A DNA stretch of 43,707 bases. It comes from a virus. A program made the position numbers and the translations under genes. Location of the stretch: positions 1-43,707 of the IMG/VR virus record IMGVR_UViG_3300020446_000019; one strand, 5' to 3'. The notes under the pieces are model-generated. The model was not told the origin of the DNA. It searched no databases and worked only from the letters and a program-made list of their open reading frames with translations. Below, in pieces: positions 1 to 7,571 of the stretch (its first letter is position 1; each line of letters starts with the position of its first letter).

Positions 1-179
1 GGATTTTCTAGTAAGGGTGCAGTATCAATCTTATGAGGAGCAGGATGATAACAACTATGTGTTTCACCTGTTTGAAAGTATATATTGGCATGATACCATT
101 TAGCAAAGCAAAACGTAGGAGATATTTCCTGCGTAATAGTATCAATACGTTTAATTTCGTCAGCTTCAGAGCGTTCCAT
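1..179 (-). CDS. N-terminal part of a twitch/radical-SAM-like protein (cut by left window edge)
   Basis: A reading frame starts with ATG at 179 on the minus strand and stays open for 59 codons to the left edge, so only the N terminus is present. It begins MERSEADEIKRIDTIT and contains the stretch CFAKWYHANIYFQTGE followed by THSCYHPAPHKID. From memory this Cys/His-rich opening resembles marine phage proteins annotated as twitch-domain radical SAM proteins, in which a Cys-rich cluster motif follows outside the part visible here. The ATG shares one base with the TGA of the upstream glycosyltransferase-like gene (TGATG), so it is the last visible member of the operon starting at 3661 and is probably translationally coupled. 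The radical SAM assignment rests on recalled family resemblance; the diagnostic CxxxCxxC is not in the window. Confidence 0.6.
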   Translation of the reverse strand, partial: MERSEADEIKRIDTITQEISPTFCFAKWYHANIYFQTGETHSCYHPAPHKIDTAPLLEN

Positions 180-1099
180 CACTCTCTATCCAAAAACTGC
201 TTACTATTATCTCTTGCTGGATTTTGGTAAACTGTTTTAAAAAACTTACTTTGTCCTGCATCTAAAGGTTCTACAGATATAGGTAATAAAAGTTCATTTA
301 TTAACTTATCTCCAAACTCTTCTGTAGCTATAAACATATCATCTTCTTCAAGTTTTTTATTGTCCCAATATTCATTTAACCATTTAAAATCTCTAACGTG
401 TATATGATCCCAATCTGTACACATTGTTTTATATAGTCCTTCTCTTGCACCATAAATTGCCCATCTGCCATGTTCTACATCTGCACCTACCATAAGCCAA
501 ATATATAAACGATGTAAATTTTTCCAATGATTGTTATTAAATTGGTCAACTGTTACACGCATACCCCTATCTAATGCCATCTTTACGCCTTCACGAAATC
601 CTGCTCTCCATGCTTGGTGTGGTGTAGCATTATTGTATATATCACTATATACTCCATTCATTTGAATATACTGCGTATTCCAACAAAAATCAACTTGTGC
701 ATGAGGATTATCGTCTGGTGCATTTTCATGTGTACGCATATCCAAAACATATTGTTTTGGCCAACATTTTATTCCACCGTTGCCATAACACAATCCATTG
801 ATATTATTTTTTGCTGTCCAGCTTATTACCTTATCAGTTAAATCTGTATTTTCATCAAAATTAATTGACTGTGATAAAAAGTCTGGTCTAATTCTGTTAT
901 CTCCATCAACAGTTATAAAACGATCTGAATCGCTTTGTCTAGCCGCGGCTTTGTGTGCGGCATCGGACCCGTCTACCCCATGTACACGTTTTGCCCAAGG
1001 AACTTTTTTGCATAGATCTGCATAATTCTGTTCTGCATTTGGCTCATCGTAACTTAGATATACTATATCGTAATCGATAACACGGAATTGATTAGGCAT
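179..1099 (-). CDS. Putative GT-A-type glycosyltransferase, phage-conserved
   Basis: The 306-residue protein opens with a Rossmann-like strand, DIVYLSYDEPNAEQNYADLC (residues 11-30), then KRVHGVDGSDAAHKA and FITVDGDNRIRPDFL (61-75). The acidic DGD at 65-67 after a beta-strand is the position and shape of the metal/nucleotide-sugar binding motif of GT-A (family 2-like) glycosyltransferases. No signal peptide or membrane segment is visible, so it should act in the cytoplasm. The second half is rich in Trp and aromatic residues (HQAWRAGFREGVKMALDRG) and unknown to me. It overlaps the preceding 186-residue gene by 8 bases and the next by 1 base, in the six-gene operon. The glycosyltransferase fold is an inference from motif placement; the substrate is unknown. 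Confidence 0.6.
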   Translation of the reverse strand: MPNQFRVIDYDIVYLSYDEPNAEQNYADLCKKVPWAKRVHGVDGSDAAHKAAARQSDSDRFITVDGDNRIRPDFLSQSINFDENTDLTDKVISWTAKNNINGLCYGNGGIKCWPKQYVLDMRTHENAPDDNPHAQVDFCWNTQYIQMNGVYSDIYNNATPHQAWRAGFREGVKMALDRGMRVTVDQFNNNHWKNLHRLYIWLMVGADVEHGRWAIYGAREGLYKTMCTDWDHIHVRDFKWLNEYWDNKKLEEDDMFIATEEFGDKLINELLLPISVEPLDAGQSKFFKTVYQNPARDNSKQFLDRE

Positions 1100-1652
1100 T
1101 AACTACCTCATGATAATAACTAGAAAACTTTCTTACAGTATACAAGCTAACATTTGTTTTGTCAAACTCAAACTTACTATCAAATGATATTTTTAAGTTA
1201 TTTTTAAATGTAAGTGTTTTGTATAATACATTTGGATCATATAATTTTGTTACACTATAAACTTGTCTAGTTGGATCTATTGAAATATTTTGTGACTCTA
1301 TATAGTTTTTAAACTTTTTTCCTAAAACAAGTTCCCAACAATTTTCTTTAAAATTTTGTTTTATAATTATTTCTGTGTCATCGCTTTGTGTTTTTGGAAT
1401 CTCATATATAAAATTATAAGTATCATGACTCTCGTAGTATTCTTGTATATTTTTTAAAATATATTTTTTTTCTAAAAAGTCATATTCAACTTTAAAATTA
1501 CGTAATGATTGTGTGCCTTCAGCAAACTGTCTAACTTGTTCAAAGTCAACAAGTAAATTTTCTAAGTTTGGATCTGGAGTTCGTGCAATCCTATCAATGT
1601 TACCATTATCATCAAAACATACATATCTATCATGATTTATTTTAACAGTCAT
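1092..1652 (-). CDS. Conserved phage protein of unknown function
   Basis: A 186-residue protein that I do not recognise functionally. It starts MTVKINHDRYVCFDDNGNID, has a central segment VEYDFLEKKYILKN, and ends in a Lys/Phe-rich beta-like region. It has no signal peptide, no transmembrane segment and no catalytic motif I can name. The frame overlaps the upstream glycosyltransferase gene by 4 bases (ATGA) and the downstream one by 8, so it is embedded between two glycosyltransferase-like genes. That makes an accessory role in the same pathway plausible, but it could equally be a small structural protein. It is a real gene judged by its tight packing and by the absence of a competing frame of similar length. 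Confidence 0.7.
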   Translation of the reverse strand: MTVKINHDRYVCFDDNGNIDRIARTPDPNLENLLVDFEQVRQFAEGTQSLRNFKVEYDFLEKKYILKNIQEYYESHDTYNFIYEIPKTQSDDTEIIIKQNFKENCWELVLGKKFKNYIESQNISIDPTRQVYSVTKLYDPNVLYKTLTFKNNLKISFDSKFEFDKTNVSLYTVRKFSSYYHEVVNA

Positions 1653-2494
1653 TTTATTCCCAAATATTTCTCGTATATTGTAATTATTCTATCTGTAACA
1701 AAATCATCTTCTGTATAATGAAAAACTCCATGTTGACGATGATTACCAATTTTTAATTGTAAATCTTCTCCTAAATATGTTCCAACTCTATTTTGCCATT
1801 TATCTACTACAGAATTTTCCCAATTTTGTATACGTGGTTTCATATGTACAAAACTTGGATATTTTACTCTATTATTTGTTGTTTGATTTTCTACATTCAT
1901 AATTTTGATTGCAATAGAGCCTGACAAATCAATACTACATTTCCTTTGATATAATCTACCACCAGCGTGTTGTCTATAAAATTTTTGCCAGTTGTTTGTT
2001 ATCATTTCTAACCAAGTATAGTATTCGTGTGCAATATCGCTTTTTTTAAAATAATGCAATCCAGTGTAAATGTTTGGTAAAAAATTTTTTGAAAATGTAT
2101 TGCGATAATAATTATTAGTTACTAGCTCGTTTCGATAGGTATATACTTTATTCGTAAAAAATAATTCATAATTTTGTAAAAAATTAAACCAGGTAGAAAT
2201 ATCTTGTAATACAAGCATATCAGTATCCATTACAATAGTTTCATTATAAGGAGTTGCATGATATATTTTCCATCTATTTTCAATTTTCCATTCCGAATCT
2301 TTTGCATGATCACCCCAAGGAATATCAACAATATCGTCAAAAACTTGTTTGTATTTTTTACTTACATTATCATTTGTAATCAAACAAATTTTAGCCTCTT
2401 TATTAGTAGCACGTATACTCATTGCACTAAGATATGCTTGCTGTACATAGTCAACATTTGAATTTTGTGCTAACATTGTAAAGTTATTTTTCAT
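1649..2494 (-). CDS. Putative glycosyltransferase (GT-A fold, DTD motif), paralogue 2
   Basis: A 281-residue protein with the layout of a glycogenin/LPS-transferase-like GT-A enzyme. An N-terminal strand carries SNVDYVQQAYLSAMSIRAT, a second strand reads KICLITND (35-42), and the core motif TPYNETIVMDTDMLVL places a DTD triad at residues 90-92. This triad normally binds Mn2+ and the nucleotide-sugar diphosphate. Later there is GLHYFKKSDIAHEYY and a His/Tyr-rich C terminus (HRQHGVFHYTEDDF). It is clearly related to the next-upstream gene, which has TPYDETIVMDTD at the equivalent place. The overlaps are 11 bases with that gene and 4 bases with the 186-residue gene. It is soluble, and donor and acceptor cannot be told from the sequence. 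Confidence 0.75.
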   Translation of the reverse strand: MKNNFTMLAQNSNVDYVQQAYLSAMSIRATNKEAKICLITNDNVSKKYKQVFDDIVDIPWGDHAKDSEWKIENRWKIYHATPYNETIVMDTDMLVLQDISTWFNFLQNYELFFTNKVYTYRNELVTNNYYRNTFSKNFLPNIYTGLHYFKKSDIAHEYYTWLEMITNNWQKFYRQHAGGRLYQRKCSIDLSGSIAIKIMNVENQTTNNRVKYPSFVHMKPRIQNWENSVVDKWQNRVGTYLGEDLQLKIGNHRQHGVFHYTEDDFVTDRIITIYEKYLGIK

Positions 2495-3317
2495 TTATAA
2501 CTCTTTCAAGGCTAAATTTATTCATTATATGTAAATTACTGCCTTTAAATTTTGTTAATGTATATTCACCTAATCTATCAGCTTTTTCTAATAAAAGTTT
2601 AAATTCATCTCCTTTTATACTTACAAGTATATCCTTATCAATACTATAATATTTTTTTCCTGGCAAAGTTCCAATAAAACTATCTTCAACATATCCAGAA
2701 AGTATATGAACTGCAATACTAAAGGCAAAATCATTTCTATATACAGTATTTTTAAATTGATACACTCCTCTATAATGCATATAATTTTCTTTAATGTGTT
2801 TTACTAAATCAAAAAATATTTTATTAATATCATTCTTTTTAAAATAAATTACTGTTGCCCAATAAAAAGGAATACTTGTATCACTAATTCTTTTAAATTC
2901 AAAAGTATTATTATGAATACCTAAATGTGTAGCATCATTATATAATAATAAATCTTTTTGATGATTAAAACAATTAGTAAGTTTATCATTTGCTATTATA
3001 TAATCTGTATCCATAACAATAGTTTCATCATATGGAGTCAAATCATAACTTAGTTCTCTACCAGAATTTTTGAAGGATAATACACGTTTTCCTAAGCTTC
3101 CATCTCTGTAGGTCTTTTTATTTGAGATATAAGTTTCTGGATCTAATTTTACTATTTTATCAAAATATTTGCCAAAGCAATCACAACGGTCTATATCTGT
3201 AACCAAACTTACAGGTAGATTTAAATATTCTTTTATACGATTTGCACAAAAAACAGCTTGTTTTATATAGTTTATGCTTTCATTATTAAATGCAAAAAGT
3301 AATACACCTTTGCTCAT
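2484..3317 (-). CDS. Putative glycosyltransferase (GT-A fold, DTD motif), paralogue 1
   Basis: A 277-residue protein paralogous to its downstream neighbour. It has GVLLFAFNNESINYIKQA at the N terminus, LPVSLVTDIDRCDCFG (34-49), and TPYDETIVMDTDYIIAND with the DTD triad at 103-105. It then has FYWATVIYFKKNDINKIFF, the equivalent of the GLHYFKK block in the paralogue. The triad and surrounding hydrophobic strand are the hallmark of metal-dependent GT-A transferases; the acceptor may be a glycan, a protein or a nucleotide. The ATG overlaps the stop of the 115-residue gene by 4 bases (ATGA). Placement directly beside the tail fibre genes would permit a role in glycosylating virion parts, but the promoter is early-type, which fits action on host or precursor material. 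Confidence 0.75.
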   Translation of the reverse strand: MSKGVLLFAFNNESINYIKQAVFCANRIKEYLNLPVSLVTDIDRCDCFGKYFDKIVKLDPETYISNKKTYRDGSLGKRVLSFKNSGRELSYDLTPYDETIVMDTDYIIANDKLTNCFNHQKDLLLYNDATHLGIHNNTFEFKRISDTSIPFYWATVIYFKKNDINKIFFDLVKHIKENYMHYRGVYQFKNTVYRNDFAFSIAVHILSGYVEDSFIGTLPGKKYYSIDKDILVSIKGDEFKLLLEKADRLGEYTLTKFKGSNLHIMNKFSLERVINEK

Positions 3318-3661
3318 AAATCCATAATACCTTGCACTGATCTATTCTGTTTTAATTTGTTGTATTCCATTAAGTATCTATTAGATGCAACAAAGTAAGT
3401 AGAATGAACATTTTTTGTAAAATCCTGTAAATTATCTATAGAAATTGGAATATTATTGTCATCAATTAACACAGATTCTTCTTGGTCCATAGATACTAAA
3501 GATTGACAAAAACTTATAAGATCTTGTGTAACTGTAAATTGTCCGCCATTAAAATAATAAATTAAATTTTCTTTATATTGCTCATTTAATAATCTTTTTT
3601 GATTATTAAGAGTAACCATATAATTACTCATATCTAATGCTTTTTCAAGACGTTCATCCAT
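3314..3661 (-). CDS. Small conserved phage protein of unknown function
   Basis: A 115-residue soluble protein, first gene of the minus-strand operon. It begins MDERLEKALDMSNYMVTLNN and continues with a helical region (KRLLNEQYKENLIYYFNGGQF), then VLIDDNNIPISIDNLQDFTK and a C-terminal helix. From memory, similar small proteins recur in marine T4-like phages as hypothetical proteins; I know of no function. The start is well supported: a strong ribosome-binding site (TAGGAGAAA) lies 6-7 bases before the ATG, and a sigma70-type promoter lies just upstream. The stop overlaps the ATG of the first glycosyltransferase gene. Confidence 0.8.
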   Translation of the reverse strand: MDERLEKALDMSNYMVTLNNQKRLLNEQYKENLIYYFNGGQFTVTQDLISFCQSLVSMDQEESVLIDDNNIPISIDNLQDFTKNVHSTYFVASNRYLMEYNKLKQNRSVQGIMDL

Positions 3662-3684
3662 AGATTTCTCCTATTACGAGTTAT

Positions 3685-3713
3685 AGTATATAACAAAATT
3701 TAGAAAAAGTCAA
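3685..3713 (-). promoter_or_regulatory. Sigma70-type (early) promoter of the glycosyltransferase operon
   Basis: Read on the minus strand: TTGACT (3713-3708), a 17-base spacer, then TATACT (3690-3685). The 115-residue gene's ATG is at 3661, with a TAGGAG ribosome-binding site in between. The spacing is ideal and both hexamers are one base from consensus. It lies between the late virion block, which ends at 3728, and the operon, so the six downstream genes can be expressed by unmodified host RNA polymerase. Confidence 0.75.
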
Positions 3714-3727
3714 ATGTAAAGTGAATA

Positions 3728-4807
3728 TTATAAAGAACTATCTACTGCGCCTGTAGGTGCTACTTGTACAACTGCGTCATATGAAGATGCACCAATTGTA
3801 AAAGAACTATTTGGAGTAAAAGTAAGTAAATTAGATGTAACAGTACCGCCAACTTGTTCATCAATTGGATCATTTACACCTTCCGATTGTCCGCCTGTGC
3901 CTGCATCAGAATCATCAAATATTATTTCAAAAGTCATTTGACTACTACTTGGTATAACTAAATTTATTTGGTACTCGTTGTCATCATATATTTGTGTAAC
4001 TGGTACAGTGCCTGGATTACCACCAGTTACACCACCGCCTTGTTTTGTGTATAACCTTGTTGCACTGTTAAAAAATCCGCCACTTACCGCTGTATTAGTG
4101 CTAATACTTCCAATAGTATATGTAGATCCTGTACCACCTGTGCCGAGAGATTCTGTTTTATATTCTGTTCCCATTTTCCAAAAACGTATTTTACCCATTT
4201 CTGCAAGTATTCTATTCCAGTCCCAATCTTTAGTATTAGCAGTTCCAGTACTACCTCCAGTTAAACTTGCTTCAAATCTTATCTGTCCACCTGCATTGAA
4301 ATACTCATTTCTATCGGCCGCACTTGCCCAACTTACTGTCACTCTATGAGCAATTCTTGCATTTGCTCCTGTACCCCATGCTGAACTCCTAGAGCTAGAT
4401 ACAGATACGCTTCCTGATGTTGTCATATTTGACTCGTCAAAATTTGCTGTAGGAAATTCTGTTGATGCTGAATTAAATGCTGTACACGAATTTAACAAAT
4501 TTGTAAATTTTGTTATATTAGCATATACTATAGGATCTCCAACATCAAAATCGCCTGTTGCAATAGCATTACTTGCTGATGCATTTTGATGCACATAACA
4601 TCCTTGTAAATCCAAATATAAATTAAATTGCTGTAGCTGTGTAACAGTATCACTTACACCAGGTGTACTTCCACCTACCACTGTACCAGCAGTTAATGTT
4701 CTTCCATAACCTAAATCTGCATTACTTGTACTAGGTCCAACTACGCTTGAAATACTGTTAAAAATGTTGTTATAATCACTTGCAAGAATAGGAGTTCCTA
4801 CTGCCAT
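3728..4807 (-). CDS. Virion structural protein, paralogue B of a tandem pair
   Basis: A 359-residue protein rich in Ser, Thr, Gly and Asn, typical of secreted or virion beta-structure. It shares a diagnostic pattern with the gene immediately upstream (394 residues): an N-terminal SDYNNIFNSI segment, RNEYFNAGGQIRFEASLTGG, a W-x-x-(I/M)-L-x-x-M-x-x-I-x-F block, an (E/D)Y-x-I strand, and IIFDDSDAGTGGQSEG. Comparable proteins are, from memory, common structural components of marine T4-like phages; a fibre, whisker or neck-appendage role is possible but not shown. A very strong ribosome-binding site (AAGGAGTAAGG) precedes the ATG. It is the last gene of the late block. Confidence 0.75.
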   Translation of the reverse strand: MAVGTPILASDYNNIFNSISSVVGPSTSNADLGYGRTLTAGTVVGGSTPGVSDTVTQLQQFNLYLDLQGCYVHQNASASNAIATGDFDVGDPIVYANITKFTNLLNSCTAFNSASTEFPTANFDESNMTTSGSVSVSSSRSSAWGTGANARIAHRVTVSWASAADRNEYFNAGGQIRFEASLTGGSTGTANTKDWDWNRILAEMGKIRFWKMGTEYKTESLGTGGTGSTYTIGSISTNTAVSGGFFNSATRLYTKQGGGVTGGNPGTVPVTQIYDDNEYQINLVIPSSSQMTFEIIFDDSDAGTGGQSEGVNDPIDEQVGGTVTSNLLTFTPNSSFTIGASSYDAVVQVAPTGAVDSSL

Positions 4808-4817
4808 ACCTTACTCC

Positions 4818-6002
4818 TTACAACTCTGTAAGAGTAGAGATTGTTGGAGATACATTTTCAACATAAGGTCCTGTAGCTCTATATTCTGTTAAGATACTTT
4901 CCAATGTTCCTTCTACTCTTTCGTCTGCTCCACCACTTCCTACATCAGAATCATTAAATTCAATTCTTACTGCTAATTGTTTAGTACTATTTGCTTTGAT
5001 TTTAATTACGTAATCATTTTCTGTGTACACTGTGGTTCCAGCTTTAGTATATACTGTTTGATAAGAACTTGTCAAGTCATAATTTCCAATATTAGAACCT
5101 GTACCACTAGATAATGTACTATATGTTTCAGTATGATTAAATTTAATTGTTGCCATATTTGTAAGCATTGTTTGCCAATTTAATGACTTTTGATAATTTT
5201 CTGATGCTCCAGCAGGCAAATTTGTAAGTGTTGCAGTAAACCTTAATTCGCCTCCGGCGTTAAAAAAGCCTCTTCTATCATTATCCGTAGGCCATGTAAC
5301 TAGAAATTCATGATAAACTGATTGCGGAGTAGCAGTTCCTCCCCATAAAGTTGTTCTTGTACTTGTAGCTTTTACAGCCGGATCAGCTTGTGTAAAGTCT
5401 ACATTGAATTTTGCATTTTCACAAGTAGTAGTTAATGATTCATAAGAATAGTAAGACTCTTCACTAATTGTATGTGTGAACTGTCCACCTGAAACATAAG
5501 ATCCCCATGAAGAATCACCTATTGGATTTGTAAATGGTGAACCAGCATTTCTATCGTAATTTTGATATAATTCAAAAGATGTTGTAGATAATACTTTTGC
5601 AAAACCAAATTGATTATTTAATTGTGTCATTCCAACTACACCTGAAATTGTGTCAACATATACACCATCAATTAATTTATGGTCTGTGCTTGTTACTATA
5701 GTTACAACATTATTATTACCTGTGTTTATAAAGGTTCCTGTAGTTATCAAAGTAGGTGTTGTATTGTCGTTAACTTCTTTTATAATACCAGTTGGTTCAG
5801 ACCCATTTTGGTGTGTCCTAATTTTTACTAAATCACTATATATTTGATTCATTTCTAAGGCAGTAACAATAGCTTCATCTGCCACTTGCGAGGATGCTAC
5901 TGCTTGATTATAACCTATATTGCCGCCGCCAACACCTAATAAATTTCCTACTCTTGCTTGTAAGTTGTTATAACGTGCGGCTGATATTATTTGATTGGTC
6001 AT
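4818..6002 (-). CDS. Virion structural protein, paralogue A of a tandem pair
   Basis: A 394-residue protein homologous to the next gene. It begins MTNQIISAARYNNLQARVGN, continues with an alpha-helical N-terminal third (EAIVTALEMNQIYSDLVKIR), then beta-rich sequence including the block FFNAGGELRFTATLTNLPAG. Its C-terminal signature is VRIEFNDSDVGSGGADERVE. Compared with the paralogue it carries an extra segment around residues 85-190 (from VTIVTSTDHKLIDGVYVDTI to about SGGQFTHTISEESY) that looks like an inserted beta-domain. No enzymatic motif is visible. The position among tail fibre genes and the composition argue for a virion component; the attachment point is unknown. Confidence 0.75.
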   Translation of the reverse strand: MTNQIISAARYNNLQARVGNLLGVGGGNIGYNQAVASSQVADEAIVTALEMNQIYSDLVKIRTHQNGSEPTGIIKEVNDNTTPTLITTGTFINTGNNNVVTIVTSTDHKLIDGVYVDTISGVVGMTQLNNQFGFAKVLSTTSFELYQNYDRNAGSPFTNPIGDSSWGSYVSGGQFTHTISEESYYSYESLTTTCENAKFNVDFTQADPAVKATSTRTTLWGGTATPQSVYHEFLVTWPTDNDRRGFFNAGGELRFTATLTNLPAGASENYQKSLNWQTMLTNMATIKFNHTETYSTLSSGTGSNIGNYDLTSSYQTVYTKAGTTVYTENDYVIKIKANSTKQLAVRIEFNDSDVGSGGADERVEGTLESILTEYRATGPYVENVSPTISTLTEL

Positions 6003-6023
6003 AAAAATTTACCTTTAATATAC

Positions 6024-7535
6024 TTATGTTTTTAAAACACATTCAACTAATTTTTCTTCTTGTGAGTCATTACTTTCTAAAGCAATTCCAACTAATGCTG
6101 ATGTTTTTGTAACAGTACATACTCCATTTTCCCAGGCATATACTGGTTGTCCTTTTGTAACTGGTCCTTTAACTTTAACTGGTAGTCTTCCTTTTAATCC
6201 TATATATTGACCTTCAGCTTCGCTGTTCATCATAACTGCTGGATTTGTACTCACTACACCAATACACATATCGCTTGATTTGGCAGGACAAACTTCACTG
6301 TCATCATCAAGTGATACTGCAACCGCTGTACCAGGATCTAATTCATTAGGCGTGGTGTATTTTTCTGCAATGTCCGCATATCTTGCTCTTGATGCAGTAC
6401 CTGTAAAAACATTTGCTTTTATATTTCCACTAGAATCTCTTGCAGGAATTGTGCTTGGAGTTGCTTCTATATCTGCACTAAATGCTGATGAGCTTACCAT
6501 TAATGCAGTAGCTTGTGTTGCTGTTCCTGTAAATGTTGTAGCATGAACGTTATTCCATTTTTTGGTTGTATCACCTAAAACATATGCATTATCGATAAAT
6601 GGAAAGAATCCTGTTTGTCCTCCGTCATTATTTTCAATTCTTGCAATTTCTATTAGCCCAGAGCCTGCTGTATATGCTTGAAACTTTACTTCATTTCCTA
6701 TCAAATTAGAAACTGTGGCTTCATTACCATTTGTTACGTGTAATTGTAAGTCTAAACTATCTCCGATTTTTATACCAGCATCGTCTGCAATGTTAACTGA
6801 TTGTCCTGCGGCCGCGGCATTTATAAAATTAGATGATTCTAAACCATTTAATTTTAACGCATTAGAAGCAGTTCCCCAATATACTGGCACTACTGTATCA
6901 TCATCAGGTCCAGTTATTCCTGTTGAAGGTGTGCGTATTAAAGTTATTCCTTTTTTGATAACTGGAAAATGTCCTGGCACATCAAAAGATGTAAGAGTTG
7001 CAGGCTGTGTAGCACTTGGTGTGAATGTTGTATCACTTATTACATACAGTGGATTATTATCAACTAGAGCTAAAATACATGGCACTCCAACATCAGATGG
7101 TGTAGAATTGATATTTGTACTTAATAATTGTGTTGTACCGCTACCAGCACTTTGAGGTCCGACTAGTATAAATTCGTTTGTGCTTGTTCTTGCATAAAGC
7201 TGATTTGTATTACTACTATACCATAAATCTCCTTCAACAAGTCCTGCTGGTTCGGTGCTACTTACTTCTGCACCGCCTGCTGTTTTCCAAGCACTTCCTG
7301 TGTAATATTTTAATTTATTAACTGAACTATCAAACCAAACTTGTCCACTTATTGCTTTAGAAGGACTAGTGGATCCTGCAAAAGATTCAAGTAAGAACAA
7401 AAAGTTTTCATTTTGTGCTTCTCCATATCCACTATAATTTTTTCCGATTAATTTTAAATCAGTTGTATTGTCTACAGTACCATCTTCTAATGATAGTAAT
7501 TGGGTTCCACTAAACCTGTTAATTATGTATGCCAT
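6024..7535 (-). CDS. Tail fibre protein 3, shared anchor domain, chaperone-like C terminus
   Basis: A 503-residue fibre protein. Residues 1-135 are the anchor domain shared with the two upstream fibres (KLIGKNYSGYGEAQNENFLF, then GQVWFDSSVNKLKYYTG and EGDLWYSSNTNQLYAR). The middle is Thr/Ala/Gly-rich shaft-like sequence. The C-terminal 130 residues start with RARYADIAEKYTTPNELDPG and include CIGVVSTNPAVMM and GLKGRLPVKVKGPVTKGQPV. That recalls the intramolecular-chaperone (peptidase G2-like) domains that trimerise phage fibres and may be cleaved off; I hold this loosely. It has a good ribosome-binding site (GAGGAA) and its own late-type promoter upstream at 7561. The next gene downstream starts 22 bases after its stop. 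Confidence 0.75.
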   Translation of the reverse strand: MAYIINRFSGTQLLSLEDGTVDNTTDLKLIGKNYSGYGEAQNENFLFLLESFAGSTSPSKAISGQVWFDSSVNKLKYYTGSAWKTAGGAEVSSTEPAGLVEGDLWYSSNTNQLYARTSTNEFILVGPQSAGSGTTQLLSTNINSTPSDVGVPCILALVDNNPLYVISDTTFTPSATQPATLTSFDVPGHFPVIKKGITLIRTPSTGITGPDDDTVVPVYWGTASNALKLNGLESSNFINAAAAGQSVNIADDAGIKIGDSLDLQLHVTNGNEATVSNLIGNEVKFQAYTAGSGLIEIARIENNDGGQTGFFPFIDNAYVLGDTTKKWNNVHATTFTGTATQATALMVSSSAFSADIEATPSTIPARDSSGNIKANVFTGTASRARYADIAEKYTTPNELDPGTAVAVSLDDDSEVCPAKSSDMCIGVVSTNPAVMMNSEAEGQYIGLKGRLPVKVKGPVTKGQPVYAWENGVCTVTKTSALVGIALESNDSQEEKLVECVLKT

Positions 7536-7560
7536 CGATGTTCCTCAAGTTTTACTATTG

Positions 7561-7568
7561 TATTTATT
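7561..7568 (-). promoter_or_regulatory. Late promoter (AATAAATA) of fibre gene 3
   Basis: Minus strand reads AATAAATACAATAG, ending about 26 bases before the ATG at 7535, with GAGGAA as ribosome-binding site between. It matches the T4 late -10 box TATAAATA at 7 of 8 positions and shares the TAAATACA core with the other late sites in the window. Confidence 0.6.
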
Positions 7569-7571
7569 TGT

